Under the pieces are notes generated by a model that was given only the letters and a program-made list of their open reading frames with translations, was not told where the DNA came from and ran no database searches. A stretch of 64,000 nt of DNA from CALLVY01 sp937899855 (GTDB lineage Bacteria > Bacteroidota > Bacteroidia > Chitinophagales > Saprospiraceae), in the NCBI GenBank assembly GCA_039820405.1, contig JBCBQC010000003.1, forward strand, positions 235,143 through 299,142. The letters run 5' to 3'. A program made the translations under genes and the position numbers. This document shows, one piece after another, positions 9,522-18,195 of the stretch (position 1 is its first letter; every line of letters begins with the position of its first letter).

Positions 9522-10169
9522 ATGTACCTAGTTAAAACTCCAAAGTTTATTCAAAACCTCTTCCCGAATTTCACCTGGAGTATCCCCACTGAAAACAAAG
9601 AAATTTTTCTCACTTTTGATGACGGACCAATCCCCGAAGTCACCCCCTGGGTACTCGACCAGCTCGATCGGTACAACGCCCAAGCGACCTTTTTTTGCGT
9701 GGGGGACAACGTCAAAAAGCACGGCTCCATTTTCCAGCAAGTACTGGATGCGGGCCACGCCGTAGGCAATCATACCTTTTTTCACCTCAACGGCTGGGGA
9801 ACGGATAACCTTCCCTACTTTCACGACATTCGCAAATGCGCGAATCTGGTCAATTCCTCTTTGTTTCGCCCGCCCTACGGCAGACTGCGCCCCAAGCAAG
9901 CGCAGTTTTTACAGCGGCACTATCGGATCGTGATGTGGGATGTCCTAAGTGGCGACTTCGATCTCAAGATCAGCAAGGAGCAATGTCTGCACAACGTCAT
10001 TGGAAAGGCCAAGCCCGGTTCGATCGTCGTTTTCCACGACAGCCTCAAGGCCAAGGACAAATTGTACTACGCCCTGCCCAAGGTCCTGGAGCACTACACC
10101 AAGCGGGGCTACACTTTTCGCAAGCTGGCCAACAAGCCACTTACCCGCGGGATTTTCAAGACGGCTTGA
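9522..10169 (+). CDS. Polysaccharide deacetylase (NodB homology, carbohydrate esterase 4)
   Basis: A 215-residue protein from the ATG at 9522; an in-frame TTG at 9486 would add twelve residues. It carries the full CE4 motif set: TFDDGP at 31-36 (catalytic base and metal Asp), HTFFH at 84-88 (metal His pair), RPPYG at 116-120, a WD at 139-140 and FHDS from 171. The family removes N-acetyl groups from chitin, peptidoglycan or other amino-sugar polymers. There is no signal peptide, which is common among the small Bacteroidota members. The substrate is unknown. A terminator follows at 10216-10244. Confidence 0.9.
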   Translation: MYLVKTPKFIQNLFPNFTWSIPTENKEIFLTFDDGPIPEVTPWVLDQLDRYNAQATFFCVGDNVKKHGSIFQQVLDAGHAVGNHTFFHLNGWGTDNLPYFHDIRKCANLVNSSLFRPPYGRLRPKQAQFLQRHYRIVMWDVLSGDFDLKISKEQCLHNVIGKAKPGSIVVFHDSLKAKDKLYYALPKVLEHYTKRGYTFRKLANKPLTRGIFKTA

Positions 10170-10215
10170 GCAATCCCCGTCCAACAAGGCAATGTTTAGT
10201 TTTTAAATAAGATGG

Positions 10216-10244
10216 AAGCCACTGCGATGATGCGGTGGCTTTTT
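10216..10244 (+). terminator. Intrinsic terminator after the deacetylase gene
   Basis: The stem AGCCACTGC (10217-10225) pairs with GCGGTGGCT (10232-10240) with one G-U pair and a 6-nt loop, and a run of T follows. It separates the deacetylase from the aldo/keto reductase. Confidence 0.8.
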
Positions 10245-10298
10245 GTCGCTGGGAATAGCCAAGCACGGTACTCCCCCACCTACGCAATTGAAATTCCA

Positions 10299-11111
10299 AT
10301 GAAAACATTTACGTTGAACAACGGCGTGCGGATGCCGTCCATTGGCCTGGGGGTCCTCTTTGCCAAAGAGGATGGGGAAGTAGAACGGGCCATTCTCTCC
10401 GCGCTACAAAGTGGCTACCGCAAGATCGATACCGCCTCGGCCTACGGCAATGAAGCGGGAGTGGGGCGGGCCATTCGGGCCAGCCCACTCCAACGGGAGG
10501 ACCTATTCCTGACTACCAAGGTGTGGAATACCGAACAGGGATACGACGAAACGCTGCGTTCCTTCGAGCAGAGTCTACAGCGGCTACAGACCGATTACGT
10601 CGACCTCTATTTGATCCACTGGCCCGTTGTGGACAAATACCGGGCAACCTACCGCGCCCTGGAGCAACTGTACACCGAGGGCAGGGTAAAGGCCATCGGC
10701 GTTTGTAATTTTAGCATCCCCCAATTGGAAGATTTAATGGCGGCCTCGACCATTGTTCCCACCCTCAACCAAGTGGAAATGCACCCTCACCTGAGTCAGA
10801 ACGAACTGTTGGCCTTCGCCCAGCGCCACCGCATCCAGCTGGAAGCCTGGCGCCCCATCATGATGGGGGAAGTTTTGAAACTACCCACCTTGGTCGAGAT
10901 CGGTCAAGCCCACTCCAAATCAGCGGTTCAAGTGGCCCTGCGGTGGTTGATCCAGCGGGGCGTGGCGGCCGTTCCCAAATCCGTGACCCCCACGAGAATC
11001 GCCGACAACTTTCGGGTCTACGACTTTGAGCTGAGCGCCGCGCAGATGGCGCAGATAGAAGCCCTCAATCAGGACCGACACCTGGGGGAGGACCTTTCGC
11101 ACGTGGTGTAG
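10299..11111 (+). CDS. Aldo/keto reductase (2,5-diketo-D-gluconate reductase-like)
   Basis: A 270-residue TIM-barrel oxidoreductase starting MKTFTLNNGVRMPSIGLG. The frame is open further upstream to 10212, but that extension overlaps the preceding terminator and is not family-like. The catalytic tetrad is visible: Asp and Tyr in KIDTASAYGNE, Lys in TTKVW and His in YLIHWP. The C-terminal NADPH-binding segment with VPKSVTPTRIADNF is present. The family reduces aldehydes and ketones to alcohols with NADPH. The exact substrate cannot be given. It is a single-gene unit between the terminator and the convergent exbD gene. Confidence 0.93.
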   Translation: MKTFTLNNGVRMPSIGLGVLFAKEDGEVERAILSALQSGYRKIDTASAYGNEAGVGRAIRASPLQREDLFLTTKVWNTEQGYDETLRSFEQSLQRLQTDYVDLYLIHWPVVDKYRATYRALEQLYTEGRVKAIGVCNFSIPQLEDLMAASTIVPTLNQVEMHPHLSQNELLAFAQRHRIQLEAWRPIMMGEVLKLPTLVEIGQAHSKSAVQVALRWLIQRGVAAVPKSVTPTRIADNFRVYDFELSAAQMAQIEALNQDRHLGEDLSHVV

Positions 11112-11184
11112 GCAGGGGATAAGGAACGTACTTGGAAAGGCGAGGGAAAGCGTGGACGACTGTCCATCCGAAACTTTCCCCCCC

Positions 11185-11634
11185 TCAATACGCCGGCAAG
11201 GCCACGTAATGGAGCTGGTACTGCTCCGCTTTGCGCAATTCCGTCTTGACATCTCCGACGATGCCCATTTCCACCTTCTGATCCACCTTGAGGGAAGTAC
11301 TCCGCCGACCGCGTTGATCCTCGGGCGTGTGGGTCACCAATTGGCGAACCGCCACCTGTACTTGGTCCAGGCGAATGAAGGCGTCGTTGATTTGGATGGC
11401 GGGCGAGGCCCCCAAAGCAGCTTCGCGCGGCTGACCGATGTAAATCTCGCTGATCAGGGAGCGGTGCCGCAGTTTTTGAACCTGACTGGCCCGGGGCAAG
11501 TCCACCCGAAGCAGCAACTGTTGGTCGCGGAAGACGGTGACGACCATAAAAAAGAAAAGCAACATAAAGACGATGTCCGGTAAGGAGGCCGTACTCACCG
11601 TGGCGGTGGGCTTGCGAATCGTAAATTTTGACAT
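11185..11634 (-). CDS. exbD: ExbD/TolR-family biopolymer transport protein (second copy)
   Basis: A 149-residue protein with a short cytoplasmic N-terminus and one membrane helix containing the essential Asp (SLPDIVFMLLFFFMVVTVF, Asp at about residue 20), then a periplasmic domain. ExbD proteins form the proton channel with ExbB that powers TonB, or the related Tol and gliding machines. It follows another exbD-type gene by about 28 nt and a TonB-dependent receptor gene, all on one strand. No exbB/tolQ gene is present in the window, so its motor partner must be encoded elsewhere. Confidence 0.9.
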   Translation of the reverse strand: MSKFTIRKPTATVSTASLPDIVFMLLFFFMVVTVFRDQQLLLRVDLPRASQVQKLRHRSLISEIYIGQPREAALGASPAIQINDAFIRLDQVQVAVRQLVTHTPEDQRGRRSTSLKVDQKVEMGIVGDVKTELRKAEQYQLHYVALPAY

Positions 11635-11662
11635 AAGCGTTGGTAAATAAGTGAGGAAATGT

Positions 11663-12196
11663 TTAACGGTAGTCGGTAGGTTCGGCCTCGGAGATCACCT
11701 GGGGCAAGGCGCGCTTGATCGAGCGGCGCTCCGCTACCGCCAGTTGTTCGTAGCTTTTTTGAAAGCGCTGCTGCGCCGCCACCTCCCACAGCTCTCGGTA
11801 GGCCGCCTGAATTTGGTCGTACACCCCCAGGTAAGCGGCGTAGGGCGTCGCCCGATCATTTTGGAGGGAGACCACCGCGCGGGTCGGACTGCTGGGCAAA
11901 TCCGCCCGTTGTTCGGGATTGAGCAAATAAGTCTTGATGCGTTCGCGCAGTTGATCCACGGCGAGTGGTTGCTGTTCGAAGAGGAGCGCCCCATCGCCAT
12001 TGATCTTGATGTTGATGAGGTTGCGTTGGGCCACGGGGGGGACGGGCGCATCGGAGAGCGGGGGCAGGCGAACCAGAATGCCCCGATCGTTGACGATGGC
12101 CGTGACGACCATAAAGAAGATCAGGAGTAAAAAAGCGATATCGGCCATGGAGCCGGCGCTCACGGCGGGGGGGAGTCGGTGTTTGTTTCGCATCAT
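11663..12196 (-). CDS. exbD: ExbD/TolR-family biopolymer transport protein (first copy)
   Basis: A 177-residue protein from the ATG pair at 12196/12193 (MMRNKHRLPPAVSAGSMADI). A longer frame to a TTG at 12298 would run through the hairpin after the receptor gene and is rejected. A single membrane helix carries the conserved Asp in SMADIAFLLLIFFMVVTAI. The periplasmic region is longer than in the second copy, with an extended C-terminal helix rich in Arg and Gln. Two unequal ExbD proteins side by side are usual in Bacteroidota. The role is inferred to be energising TonB-dependent outer-membrane transport. Confidence 0.9.
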   Translation of the reverse strand: MMRNKHRLPPAVSAGSMADIAFLLLIFFMVVTAIVNDRGILVRLPPLSDAPVPPVAQRNLINIKINGDGALLFEQQPLAVDQLRERIKTYLLNPEQRADLPSSPTRAVVSLQNDRATPYAAYLGVYDQIQAAYRELWEVAAQQRFQKSYEQLAVAERRSIKRALPQVISEAEPTDYR

Positions 12197-12243
12197 GAGT
12201 AGAAATCGTTTGGTGAAACGGGCAGCTTTCCCCCAATAGATGC

Positions 12244-12273
12244 GGGCTGCCTCCCTTTTGGTGGAGGCAGCCC
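12244..12273 (-). terminator. Strong hairpin after the TonB-dependent receptor gene
   Basis: A perfect 11-bp stem (12244-12254 with 12263-12273, GGGCTGCCTCC) has an 8-nt loop. It lies between the receptor stop codon and exbD. There is no T-run, so it may attenuate readthrough or stabilise RNA ends instead of fully terminating. Confidence 0.55.
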
Positions 12274-12304
12274 GTACGATGGTTCGCCTTAGACCCAATC
12301 GGTG

Positions 12305-14698
12305 CTAACGATTCCGACGCCCCGGTTGGCGATCGCGCTGGTTGGGTTGGCGATTGAAGCGGTACTGGAAAGCGAGACGGATTCGACGTCCTACCCACTG
12401 CTCCATCTGCTCCAGCCGGTAGCCATCCGTATCGATGATGCGCCGCTCACGGCGGGTATCAAAGGCGTTGCGAACGTTGAGGGTGAGGGCAGCCTTTTTG
12501 CCCAGCAGGTTTTTGCTGAGGGCAAAATCCGCAAAGTAGATGGGTAGAGTCAGGGCTTGGGCATCGGGATTTTCTCCCTGGTAGTTGAACCGCGCCTGGA
12601 AGGTAAAGTCGGCCGGCAGCCGCAGCCGGGCGCTCAGCCGCGTAAACCAAGACGCGTCCGCAAAGGAAAAGTCGCGTTCCTCAAAAAAACCATTTTGCCG
12701 AAAACCGTAGTAGTTAAAGTCCGCCGACAACTGCAACCACTTGGCCGGGTTGTAGGATGTGGACAGCTCCAGGCCGTAGCGATCCTCCCGATCCAGATTG
12801 ATGGGGATGGTGACGAAAGCATTGTCCGAATTATCGGCGGGCTCGATGTAGAATTGAAAATAATCCGTGACCCGCTGGACGTACAAGGCGGGGTTGAAGG
12901 TCCACCGTTCGAAGTTTTGCAACCAAGTCAGCTCCAAGCTACTGACGTAGGCCGGGTCCAAATCGGGGTTGCCGATGAAAATGACGTTGTTGTCGGTCAG
13001 GCCTCCAAAGGGATTGAGCTGCCAGAAGCTAGGACGACGAATCCGGCGGCTGTAACTCAGCTGGAGGCGGCTGTTTTCCGAGAGGGTCCGGGTCAGGTGG
13101 AAGGTGGGAAACAATTGCCAGTAATCCTTGCGGTTGCCAAAGCGTTCCTGTACGTCGCGGATTTCCACATCGGTGTATTCCGTCCGCAGTCCCAACAGCA
13201 GGTTCCACCGTTCCCAATCGCGTCCGTACTGTACGTAGGCCCCGCCAATCCGCTCGGTGTAATCCAATTCGTTGTCAATGCTGCGATAAGGCTGCCAGTC
13301 CTCGTTTTCCTTTTCCTCCACCACAAAGTCACTGGTGATGATGCGACGCTCTCCCCGCAAACCCAGTTCCAGCCGACTCTGTTTGCCCAATGGCAACACC
13401 AAGTCGGATTGCAGCAGAAAATCCTTGCTGCTTTCGAGCGTCCGGGTCCGAATTTCGGAGCGCCCGAGGGGCAGTGGCCGCAGTTGACGCGTCAGGATAT
13501 TTTCCTGCTCGTCGTCGTTCCAAAAATCGTACTGAAAGTCGACCGTCCACTTTTTCCCTTCCTTCTCCGCAAAAGTTCGGACGTAGCTGACCTCCAGTTG
13601 GTTGTAGCGCTGGGGTTCAAAATAATTTTCCACGCGGCGAATCGTACTGTCCGCCACTCCGCTGGAATTGAGAAAATCGTAGTTGAGCCGCGTCTCGTCC
13701 GTATTGTCGAGGGCGTAGTGGTAGAAGGCAGTAGTCAGGGTGTTGTGGGCGTTGAAGTAATAATCCCCGCCGAGGTAAAAGTTGTAGGCCCGGTCGTTGC
13801 GGTCCTGATCGTTGACCTGATCCAAGGTTTGCAATTCGCCGTTTACGGTACTGGTTTGGAAGTTGGTGGCCGCTCCCCGGAAGTTGGAGTAACGCCCGCT
13901 GAGGGTACCGAAGAGGTTGTACTTTTGGGTTTTGTAGGCCAAATTTCCGGTCAGGCTGTGGTCTGCGGGGTAGCCCACGCTGGCCTCCACCGAGCCACTC
14001 AGCCCTTCCAGTCGGTTGCGTTTGAGGACGATGTTGATGATGCCCGCCGATCCCGCCGCCTGGTAGCGGGCCGAGGGGTTGGTGATCACCTCGATCCGCT
14101 CGACACTCTGGGCCGGAATCTGACTGAGTCCGTTGTTGGCTGCGATGACGGAGGGTTTGCCATTGACCAGGATCCGGACCCCGGAATTGCCCCGAAGGCT
14201 TATGGTGCCGGTACTTTCCACCGTGACGGAGGGCAGATTTTCCAGCACATCATTGACCGATCCGCCCTGATTGGTGAGGTCCTTACCGACGTTAAACACC
14301 TTTTTGTCCAGTTTGAACTCCATCTGCGATTTTTCGGCCCGCACCTCGACCGTTTCCATCTGTTGGGCATCCGATTGGAGTGCGATGCTACCCAGGTCGG
14401 TATCGCTTTGCAGGTCCACCTCGACCTGTTGGGCGATGAAGGAAAGGAATTCCACCCGGAGGCGGTAGCTCCCACTGGGAAGACTCAGGGCAAAGCGGCC
14501 CACGCTATCGGTGACGGTGCCGGTGACGAGCTGCTCGTCGGGATCGAGGACGGTGATGGTGGCAAATTCCAGCGGCGTTTGCAGCTGGGCATCGACGATG
14601 GTGCCGGAAACTTGGTATTTTTTGGCGTAGCCCCACAGTGGCGGGCTGAACGCGACCAGGGCGAAGGCCAGGCCGCAAGAAAGCAACAGTAATTTCAT
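12305..14698 (-). CDS. TonB-dependent outer-membrane receptor with N-terminal carboxypeptidase-regulatory-like domain
   Basis: A 797-residue protein from the ATG at 14698 (MKLLLLSCGLAFALVAF, signal peptide); an upstream in-frame start at 14752 lacks signal features. Residues about 28-110 form a carboxypeptidase-regulatory-like beta-sandwich (VSGTIVDAQLQTPLEFATI). A plug domain follows (VNDVLENLPSVTVE, SGVRILVNGKPS), then a long beta-barrel of the outer-membrane beta-barrel family 3 type. The C-terminus carries an unusual basic Gln/Arg-rich tail instead of ending in an aromatic residue. Substrate is unknown. It is divergent from a LytS/LytTR pair and shares with it the sequence ATCTATAATT about 50 nt upstream of each start, suggesting common control. 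Confidence 0.9.
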   Translation of the reverse strand: MKLLLLSCGLAFALVAFSPPLWGYAKKYQVSGTIVDAQLQTPLEFATITVLDPDEQLVTGTVTDSVGRFALSLPSGSYRLRVEFLSFIAQQVEVDLQSDTDLGSIALQSDAQQMETVEVRAEKSQMEFKLDKKVFNVGKDLTNQGGSVNDVLENLPSVTVESTGTISLRGNSGVRILVNGKPSVIAANNGLSQIPAQSVERIEVITNPSARYQAAGSAGIINIVLKRNRLEGLSGSVEASVGYPADHSLTGNLAYKTQKYNLFGTLSGRYSNFRGAATNFQTSTVNGELQTLDQVNDQDRNDRAYNFYLGGDYYFNAHNTLTTAFYHYALDNTDETRLNYDFLNSSGVADSTIRRVENYFEPQRYNQLEVSYVRTFAEKEGKKWTVDFQYDFWNDDEQENILTRQLRPLPLGRSEIRTRTLESSKDFLLQSDLVLPLGKQSRLELGLRGERRIITSDFVVEEKENEDWQPYRSIDNELDYTERIGGAYVQYGRDWERWNLLLGLRTEYTDVEIRDVQERFGNRKDYWQLFPTFHLTRTLSENSRLQLSYSRRIRRPSFWQLNPFGGLTDNNVIFIGNPDLDPAYVSSLELTWLQNFERWTFNPALYVQRVTDYFQFYIEPADNSDNAFVTIPINLDREDRYGLELSTSYNPAKWLQLSADFNYYGFRQNGFFEERDFSFADASWFTRLSARLRLPADFTFQARFNYQGENPDAQALTLPIYFADFALSKNLLGKKAALTLNVRNAFDTRRERRIIDTDGYRLEQMEQWVGRRIRLAFQYRFNRQPNQRDRQPGRRNR

Positions 14699-14750
14699 CG
14701 AATTCTGATTTTTGCTTACAAAGGAAGGGGGGGATACCACGGCGCGAAAC

Positions 14751-14864
14751 AATTATAGATTAAAGGGGCTGGAATAGTGATGGATCAAAAATGCGGGGGA
14801 AAAGCCAAATTGATCGCCCCTGGGCACCAACTTGCAGTCGCTCCCGCCTCATTCATCTATAATT
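14751..14864. promoter_or_regulatory. Divergent regulatory region with paired ATCTATAATT boxes
   Basis: AATTATAGAT at 14751-14760 and ATCTATAATT at 14855-14864 form a perfect 10-bp inverted repeat. Relative to each gene, the same box in the same orientation ends 52 nt before the receptor ATG and 48 nt before the kinase ATG. TTCGCG follows a few bases downstream of both boxes. This could be a shared promoter or an operator; neither copy matches TAnnTTTG. Confidence 0.5.
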
Positions 14865-14912
14865 CCAGATATTCGCGGGCATTCTCCTTATTTTATCCGG
14901 TACTTGAATGTG

Positions 14913-16001
14913 ATGACCGGGGAACTCAAAATATTGGATTGGCTTTGGCAAAATCGCCCTTTGCGACACCTGCTCTTCTGGGTGACCACCCTGCTATTGT
15001 CGGCCTCCGTACGGGGTTTATACTACCAGGATACGGCGGTGGCCTTTTACGAAAACATGATCCTGCTGCCCCCCAAGATCGGAGCGGCCTATTTGCTCTG
15101 CTACTATCAGATTCCGTACCTCATCTTCCGCCGCAAGTACCTACAGTTCTTTCTGTCCTTTCTCTTGAGCTCCTACTTTTTCATGATCCTCTGCCGCATC
15201 TTGGCCATCCACGTGGTGGAAGAAATTTTCCGCGAGGGCATCTTCGTACAAGAATCGCTCTTCGAAATCCTGACGGATTATAAGGTGATGCTCAAGGTCT
15301 ACTTCTTCCGGGTACACACCATCGGACTGATCCTCGCGATTTTTAAATTGATCGTAGATCACTTTGAGGAGAAACACCAGCGGGAGATTTTGGAAAAGGA
15401 AAAGGCCAATGCCGAGCTGAACTTTCTCAAAGCCCAACTTCACCCCCACTTCCTGTTCAACACCCTCAACAACCTCTACCTCCTGACGCTCCAGAAGTCA
15501 GACAAGGCCCCCGAGATGCTGATCAAGCTGTCCGATATGCTTGATTATATGCTCTACCAGTGCAATGCCCCCACCGTTCCCGTCGGCAAGGAGGTCACCT
15601 TGATCGAAAACTATATCGAACTCGAAAAGCTGCGCTACGGTGATCGCCTGCGGCTGGAATTCAAAAAAAACATCGATGACTGCCAAACCCCCATCGCCCC
15701 CCTGCTGCTGCTTTCCTTTGTCGAAAATGCCTTCAAACACGGCGCCAGTGGGGCCCTCCACAACCCCCTCATCCAAATCGACCTGGAACTCCGTGACCAG
15801 CAGCTGCGGTCGCAGGTCCACAATACCAAACCCGAATACTGCCAAAACGACCCCATGAATATTCGAAAAGGCATCGGCGTTTCCAATACCCGCCGCCAAC
15901 TCGAGCTGATCTATCCCCGGCAGTACGAACTGCGGGTCGACGATCGAGAAGAAACCTATACCGTCCACCTAAACATTGATTTAAAGCCCAGCCAACTATG
16001 A
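14913..16001 (+). CDS. LytS-type sensor histidine kinase (His_kinase family)
   Basis: A 362-residue kinase from the ATG at 14913 (MTGELKILDWLWQ). The N-terminal half has several hydrophobic membrane segments. A short coiled region follows, then the LytS-family phosphoacceptor motif with AQLHPHFLFNTLNNL. The C-terminal ATPase domain has the N-box LLSFVENAFKHG and a glycine-containing GIGVSNTRRQLEL segment. It phosphorylates the response regulator encoded directly downstream, whose ATG overlaps this stop codon by 4 nt. The signal is unknown. The divergent TonB receptor is a plausible target. Confidence 0.93.
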   Translation: MTGELKILDWLWQNRPLRHLLFWVTTLLLSASVRGLYYQDTAVAFYENMILLPPKIGAAYLLCYYQIPYLIFRRKYLQFFLSFLLSSYFFMILCRILAIHVVEEIFREGIFVQESLFEILTDYKVMLKVYFFRVHTIGLILAIFKLIVDHFEEKHQREILEKEKANAELNFLKAQLHPHFLFNTLNNLYLLTLQKSDKAPEMLIKLSDMLDYMLYQCNAPTVPVGKEVTLIENYIELEKLRYGDRLRLEFKKNIDDCQTPIAPLLLLSFVENAFKHGASGALHNPLIQIDLELRDQQLRSQVHNTKPEYCQNDPMNIRKGIGVSNTRRQLELIYPRQYELRVDDREETYTVHLNIDLKPSQL

Positions 16002-16702
16002 CCACCAAATGCTTAATCGTCGACGACGAACCCCTGGCCATCGAATTGATCCGACGCCACATCCAACAAGTCAAAAAATTGGAAATCGTCGCCACTTGCC
16101 AAAACCCCATGGACGCCTTCGCCCTCTTGCAAAAGGAGGCCATCGACCTGATCTTCCTCGACATCCAGATGCCGATGCTCACCGGCATCGAATTCCTCAA
16201 ATCTCTTCCCCACCCCCCGGCCGTCATCTTTACCACGGCCTACCGCGACTACGCCATCGAAGCCTACGAGCTCAACGTGATCGACTACCTGCTCAAACCC
16301 ATCGCCTTCCAGCGTTTCTTCAAAGCCATCAACAAGTACTTCGACCAGATCAAGGTCGAAAACCAAACGCCGATCCCAAGTGGCCTCCCCGAGCGACCCC
16401 GCGATTTTATCTACATCAAAGATAGCCGCCGGACCTTCCGCGTCCAACTGGAAGATATCCGCTACATCGAAAGCCTGCGCGACTACATCAAAATCCACCT
16501 CACCAGTGACCAACTCGTCACCAAGGAAAAAATCAGTGATTTTGCCCAAAAACTCCCCCCCAACTTCCTCCGCGTCCACCGCTCCTTCATCGTCAACCTG
16601 AACCACATCAAAGCCTTTACCGCCAACAATATCGAAATCCACCAAATCGTGGTTCCCATCGGTATCCGCTACCGCCAGAAGGTCCAGGAGCGGTTGCGAT
16701 AG
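15998..16702 (+). CDS. LytTR-family response regulator
   Basis: A 234-residue regulator. The receiver domain has acidic pocket residues near 9-10, phosphoacceptor Asp55 in FLDIQMPM, and the conserved Lys in LLKPI. The C-terminal LytTR DNA-binding domain covers about 130-234 (FIYIKDSRRTFRVQLEDIRYIES, then FLRVHRSFIVNLNHI). Such proteins bind direct repeats upstream of target promoters. The start overlaps the kinase stop (ATGA), showing translational coupling. It probably controls neighbouring genes such as the divergent receptor, which is inference. Confidence 0.95.
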   Translation: MTTKCLIVDDEPLAIELIRRHIQQVKKLEIVATCQNPMDAFALLQKEAIDLIFLDIQMPMLTGIEFLKSLPHPPAVIFTTAYRDYAIEAYELNVIDYLLKPIAFQRFFKAINKYFDQIKVENQTPIPSGLPERPRDFIYIKDSRRTFRVQLEDIRYIESLRDYIKIHLTSDQLVTKEKISDFAQKLPPNFLRVHRSFIVNLNHIKAFTANNIEIHQIVVPIGIRYRQKVQERLR

Positions 16703-16785
16703 GTCGAACTTGTAAAATTGCGGTCACAAAAATCAAATTGATGTTAATTCGAGCCCAAGCCGCTCCGATTGAAGAGAAAATGCCT

Positions 16786-16793
16786 TACTTTTG
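16786..16793 (+). promoter_or_regulatory. TAnnTTTG promoter -7 element upstream of the hydroxylase gene
   Basis: TACTTTTG matches the Bacteroidota -7 consensus exactly, but no TTG lies at the ideal distance upstream. If used, transcription starts near 16800, which would favour the downstream GTG start at 16842. Confidence 0.4.
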
Positions 16794-16841
16794 GTGCGAT
16801 TTTCTTTGTCCTTAAAGGACCTGTTCACCAAACTACCGATC

Positions 16842-18164
16842 GTGGAAACTCTCAAGTACGTAGGAATCATCGTTCCCATCCTCTTCGGGCTACTCGGCCT
16901 GGAATATTACCTCTCCAAGCGCAGAAATATGGAGGTCTACACCTTTAGCGATACCATCGTCAACATATGCTGTGGTATGCTGGAGCGAATTTCGGACTTT
17001 TTCTTTATCGTCGTTTTCTACTTTGTACTGGGTTTTATGGAGCAATTGGCCCCTTTTCACCTCCCCGCCAATCTCCTCCCCTTCCTCGGCGACGGAGCTG
17101 GCGTCCTCTTTGCCAGCGGTGTCCTGACCTTTATCCTCGCCCTCATGGTGACCGACTGGGCCGCCTACTGGCACCACCGCCTCAGCCACGAGGTCAACAT
17201 GATGTGGGCTTCCCACATCGTACACCACCAGAGTGAAGAGCTCAACATCACCACGGTGTTCCGCGTCTCCGGCTTTGCCGTATTTTACCGCGCCCTCTTC
17301 TTCTTTTGGATCCCCCTGGTGGGATTCTCGGCCGAAATGGCCACCTCCGCCATCGTCTTTATCGGACTCTTTCAGTTCGTCACCCATACCCGCTTGGTCA
17401 ATAAGCTCGGTATCCTGGAATACTTCTTCGTTACCCCCTCGCACCACCGCGTCCACCACGCGCGCAATGAGCAGTACATCGACAAGAACTACGGCCACGT
17501 CTTTATTATCTGGGACAAAATCCACGGCACCTTCGAACCCGAGGTGGAAGAACCCGAATTTGGAATCATCAGCGGTTTCGAAAGTGCCAATCCCTACTGG
17601 GCCTACCTGCACTACTGGGCCGATCTCTACCGGCGAAGCAAAGCCATTCCCGGTTGGGGAGACAAAATCCGGCTGTGGCTGATGCCCCCCGCCTGGATGC
17701 CCGATGGCATGAAGGTCGACAAGCCCGAATTCGAAGTTGATGAGCGGGGCCGCCGCAAGAAATTTACCATCAGCGTTCCCTTCCGGCTGCAGCTTTACAT
17801 CGGGTTGAGCACCGCCATGATCCTGGTGGGCTTCGTACGGGTCATTGCCAGCCGGTGGGAGATTCCCCCGCTGGAAATGGGCCTGCTCATCGTCATGGTC
17901 ATGGCCACCACCTTTTCGGTGGGGAGCCTCCTCGAACGCCGCCGCTGGGCTTGGAAAGCCGAATTGGGACGACTGGCCTACATTGCCCTCTGTCTGCCCA
18001 TCATCGTGTGGAACTACCCCTACGGTTGGGTCACCTGCCTGGTCCTCCTCCCCATTTTACTTTTCTTCGCCTTCTGGATGATTCGGATGCGCAACTATTA
18101 CATGGAGGACAAACCCACGGAGGTAAAGAACCGGGGCGACCGACAGATATCGGTGGCGAGCTAA
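16842..18164 (+). CDS. Sterol desaturase / fatty acid hydroxylase family membrane protein
   Basis: About 440 residues from a GTG at 16842; the frame is open back to TTG/GTG at 16791/16794. The GTG at 16842 is chosen because an exact TAnnTTTG element overlaps the earlier codons and hydrophobic sequence begins right after it. The di-iron histidine clusters are complete: WHHRLSHE, HIVHHQSEE and HHRVHHARN. Several membrane spans precede and follow them, and an extra C-terminal block of four to five hydrophobic segments lengthens the protein beyond the usual core. The family hydroxylates or desaturates lipids at the membrane using oxygen. Its substrate is unknown. The next gene is a tocopherol-cyclase-like protein. 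Confidence 0.9.
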   Translation: METLKYVGIIVPILFGLLGLEYYLSKRRNMEVYTFSDTIVNICCGMLERISDFFFIVVFYFVLGFMEQLAPFHLPANLLPFLGDGAGVLFASGVLTFILALMVTDWAAYWHHRLSHEVNMMWASHIVHHQSEELNITTVFRVSGFAVFYRALFFFWIPLVGFSAEMATSAIVFIGLFQFVTHTRLVNKLGILEYFFVTPSHHRVHHARNEQYIDKNYGHVFIIWDKIHGTFEPEVEEPEFGIISGFESANPYWAYLHYWADLYRRSKAIPGWGDKIRLWLMPPAWMPDGMKVDKPEFEVDERGRRKKFTISVPFRLQLYIGLSTAMILVGFVRVIASRWEIPPLEMGLLIVMVMATTFSVGSLLERRRWAWKAELGRLAYIALCLPIIVWNYPYGWVTCLVLLPILLFFAFWMIRMRNYYMEDKPTEVKNRGDRQISVAS

Positions 18165-18195
18165 AGCCGCATCTCCTAACGCTAAACCCCTCCCC

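Noticed and set aside
12197..12298. N-terminal extension of the first ExbD protein to a TTG
   Set aside because: The extension would run through the hairpin after the receptor gene and displace the short cytoplasmic N-terminus normal for ExbD.
12557..14692. A 711-codon plus-strand open frame
   Set aside because: It is antisense to the TonB-dependent receptor gene, whose product has clear domains; long shadow frames are expected at this GC content.
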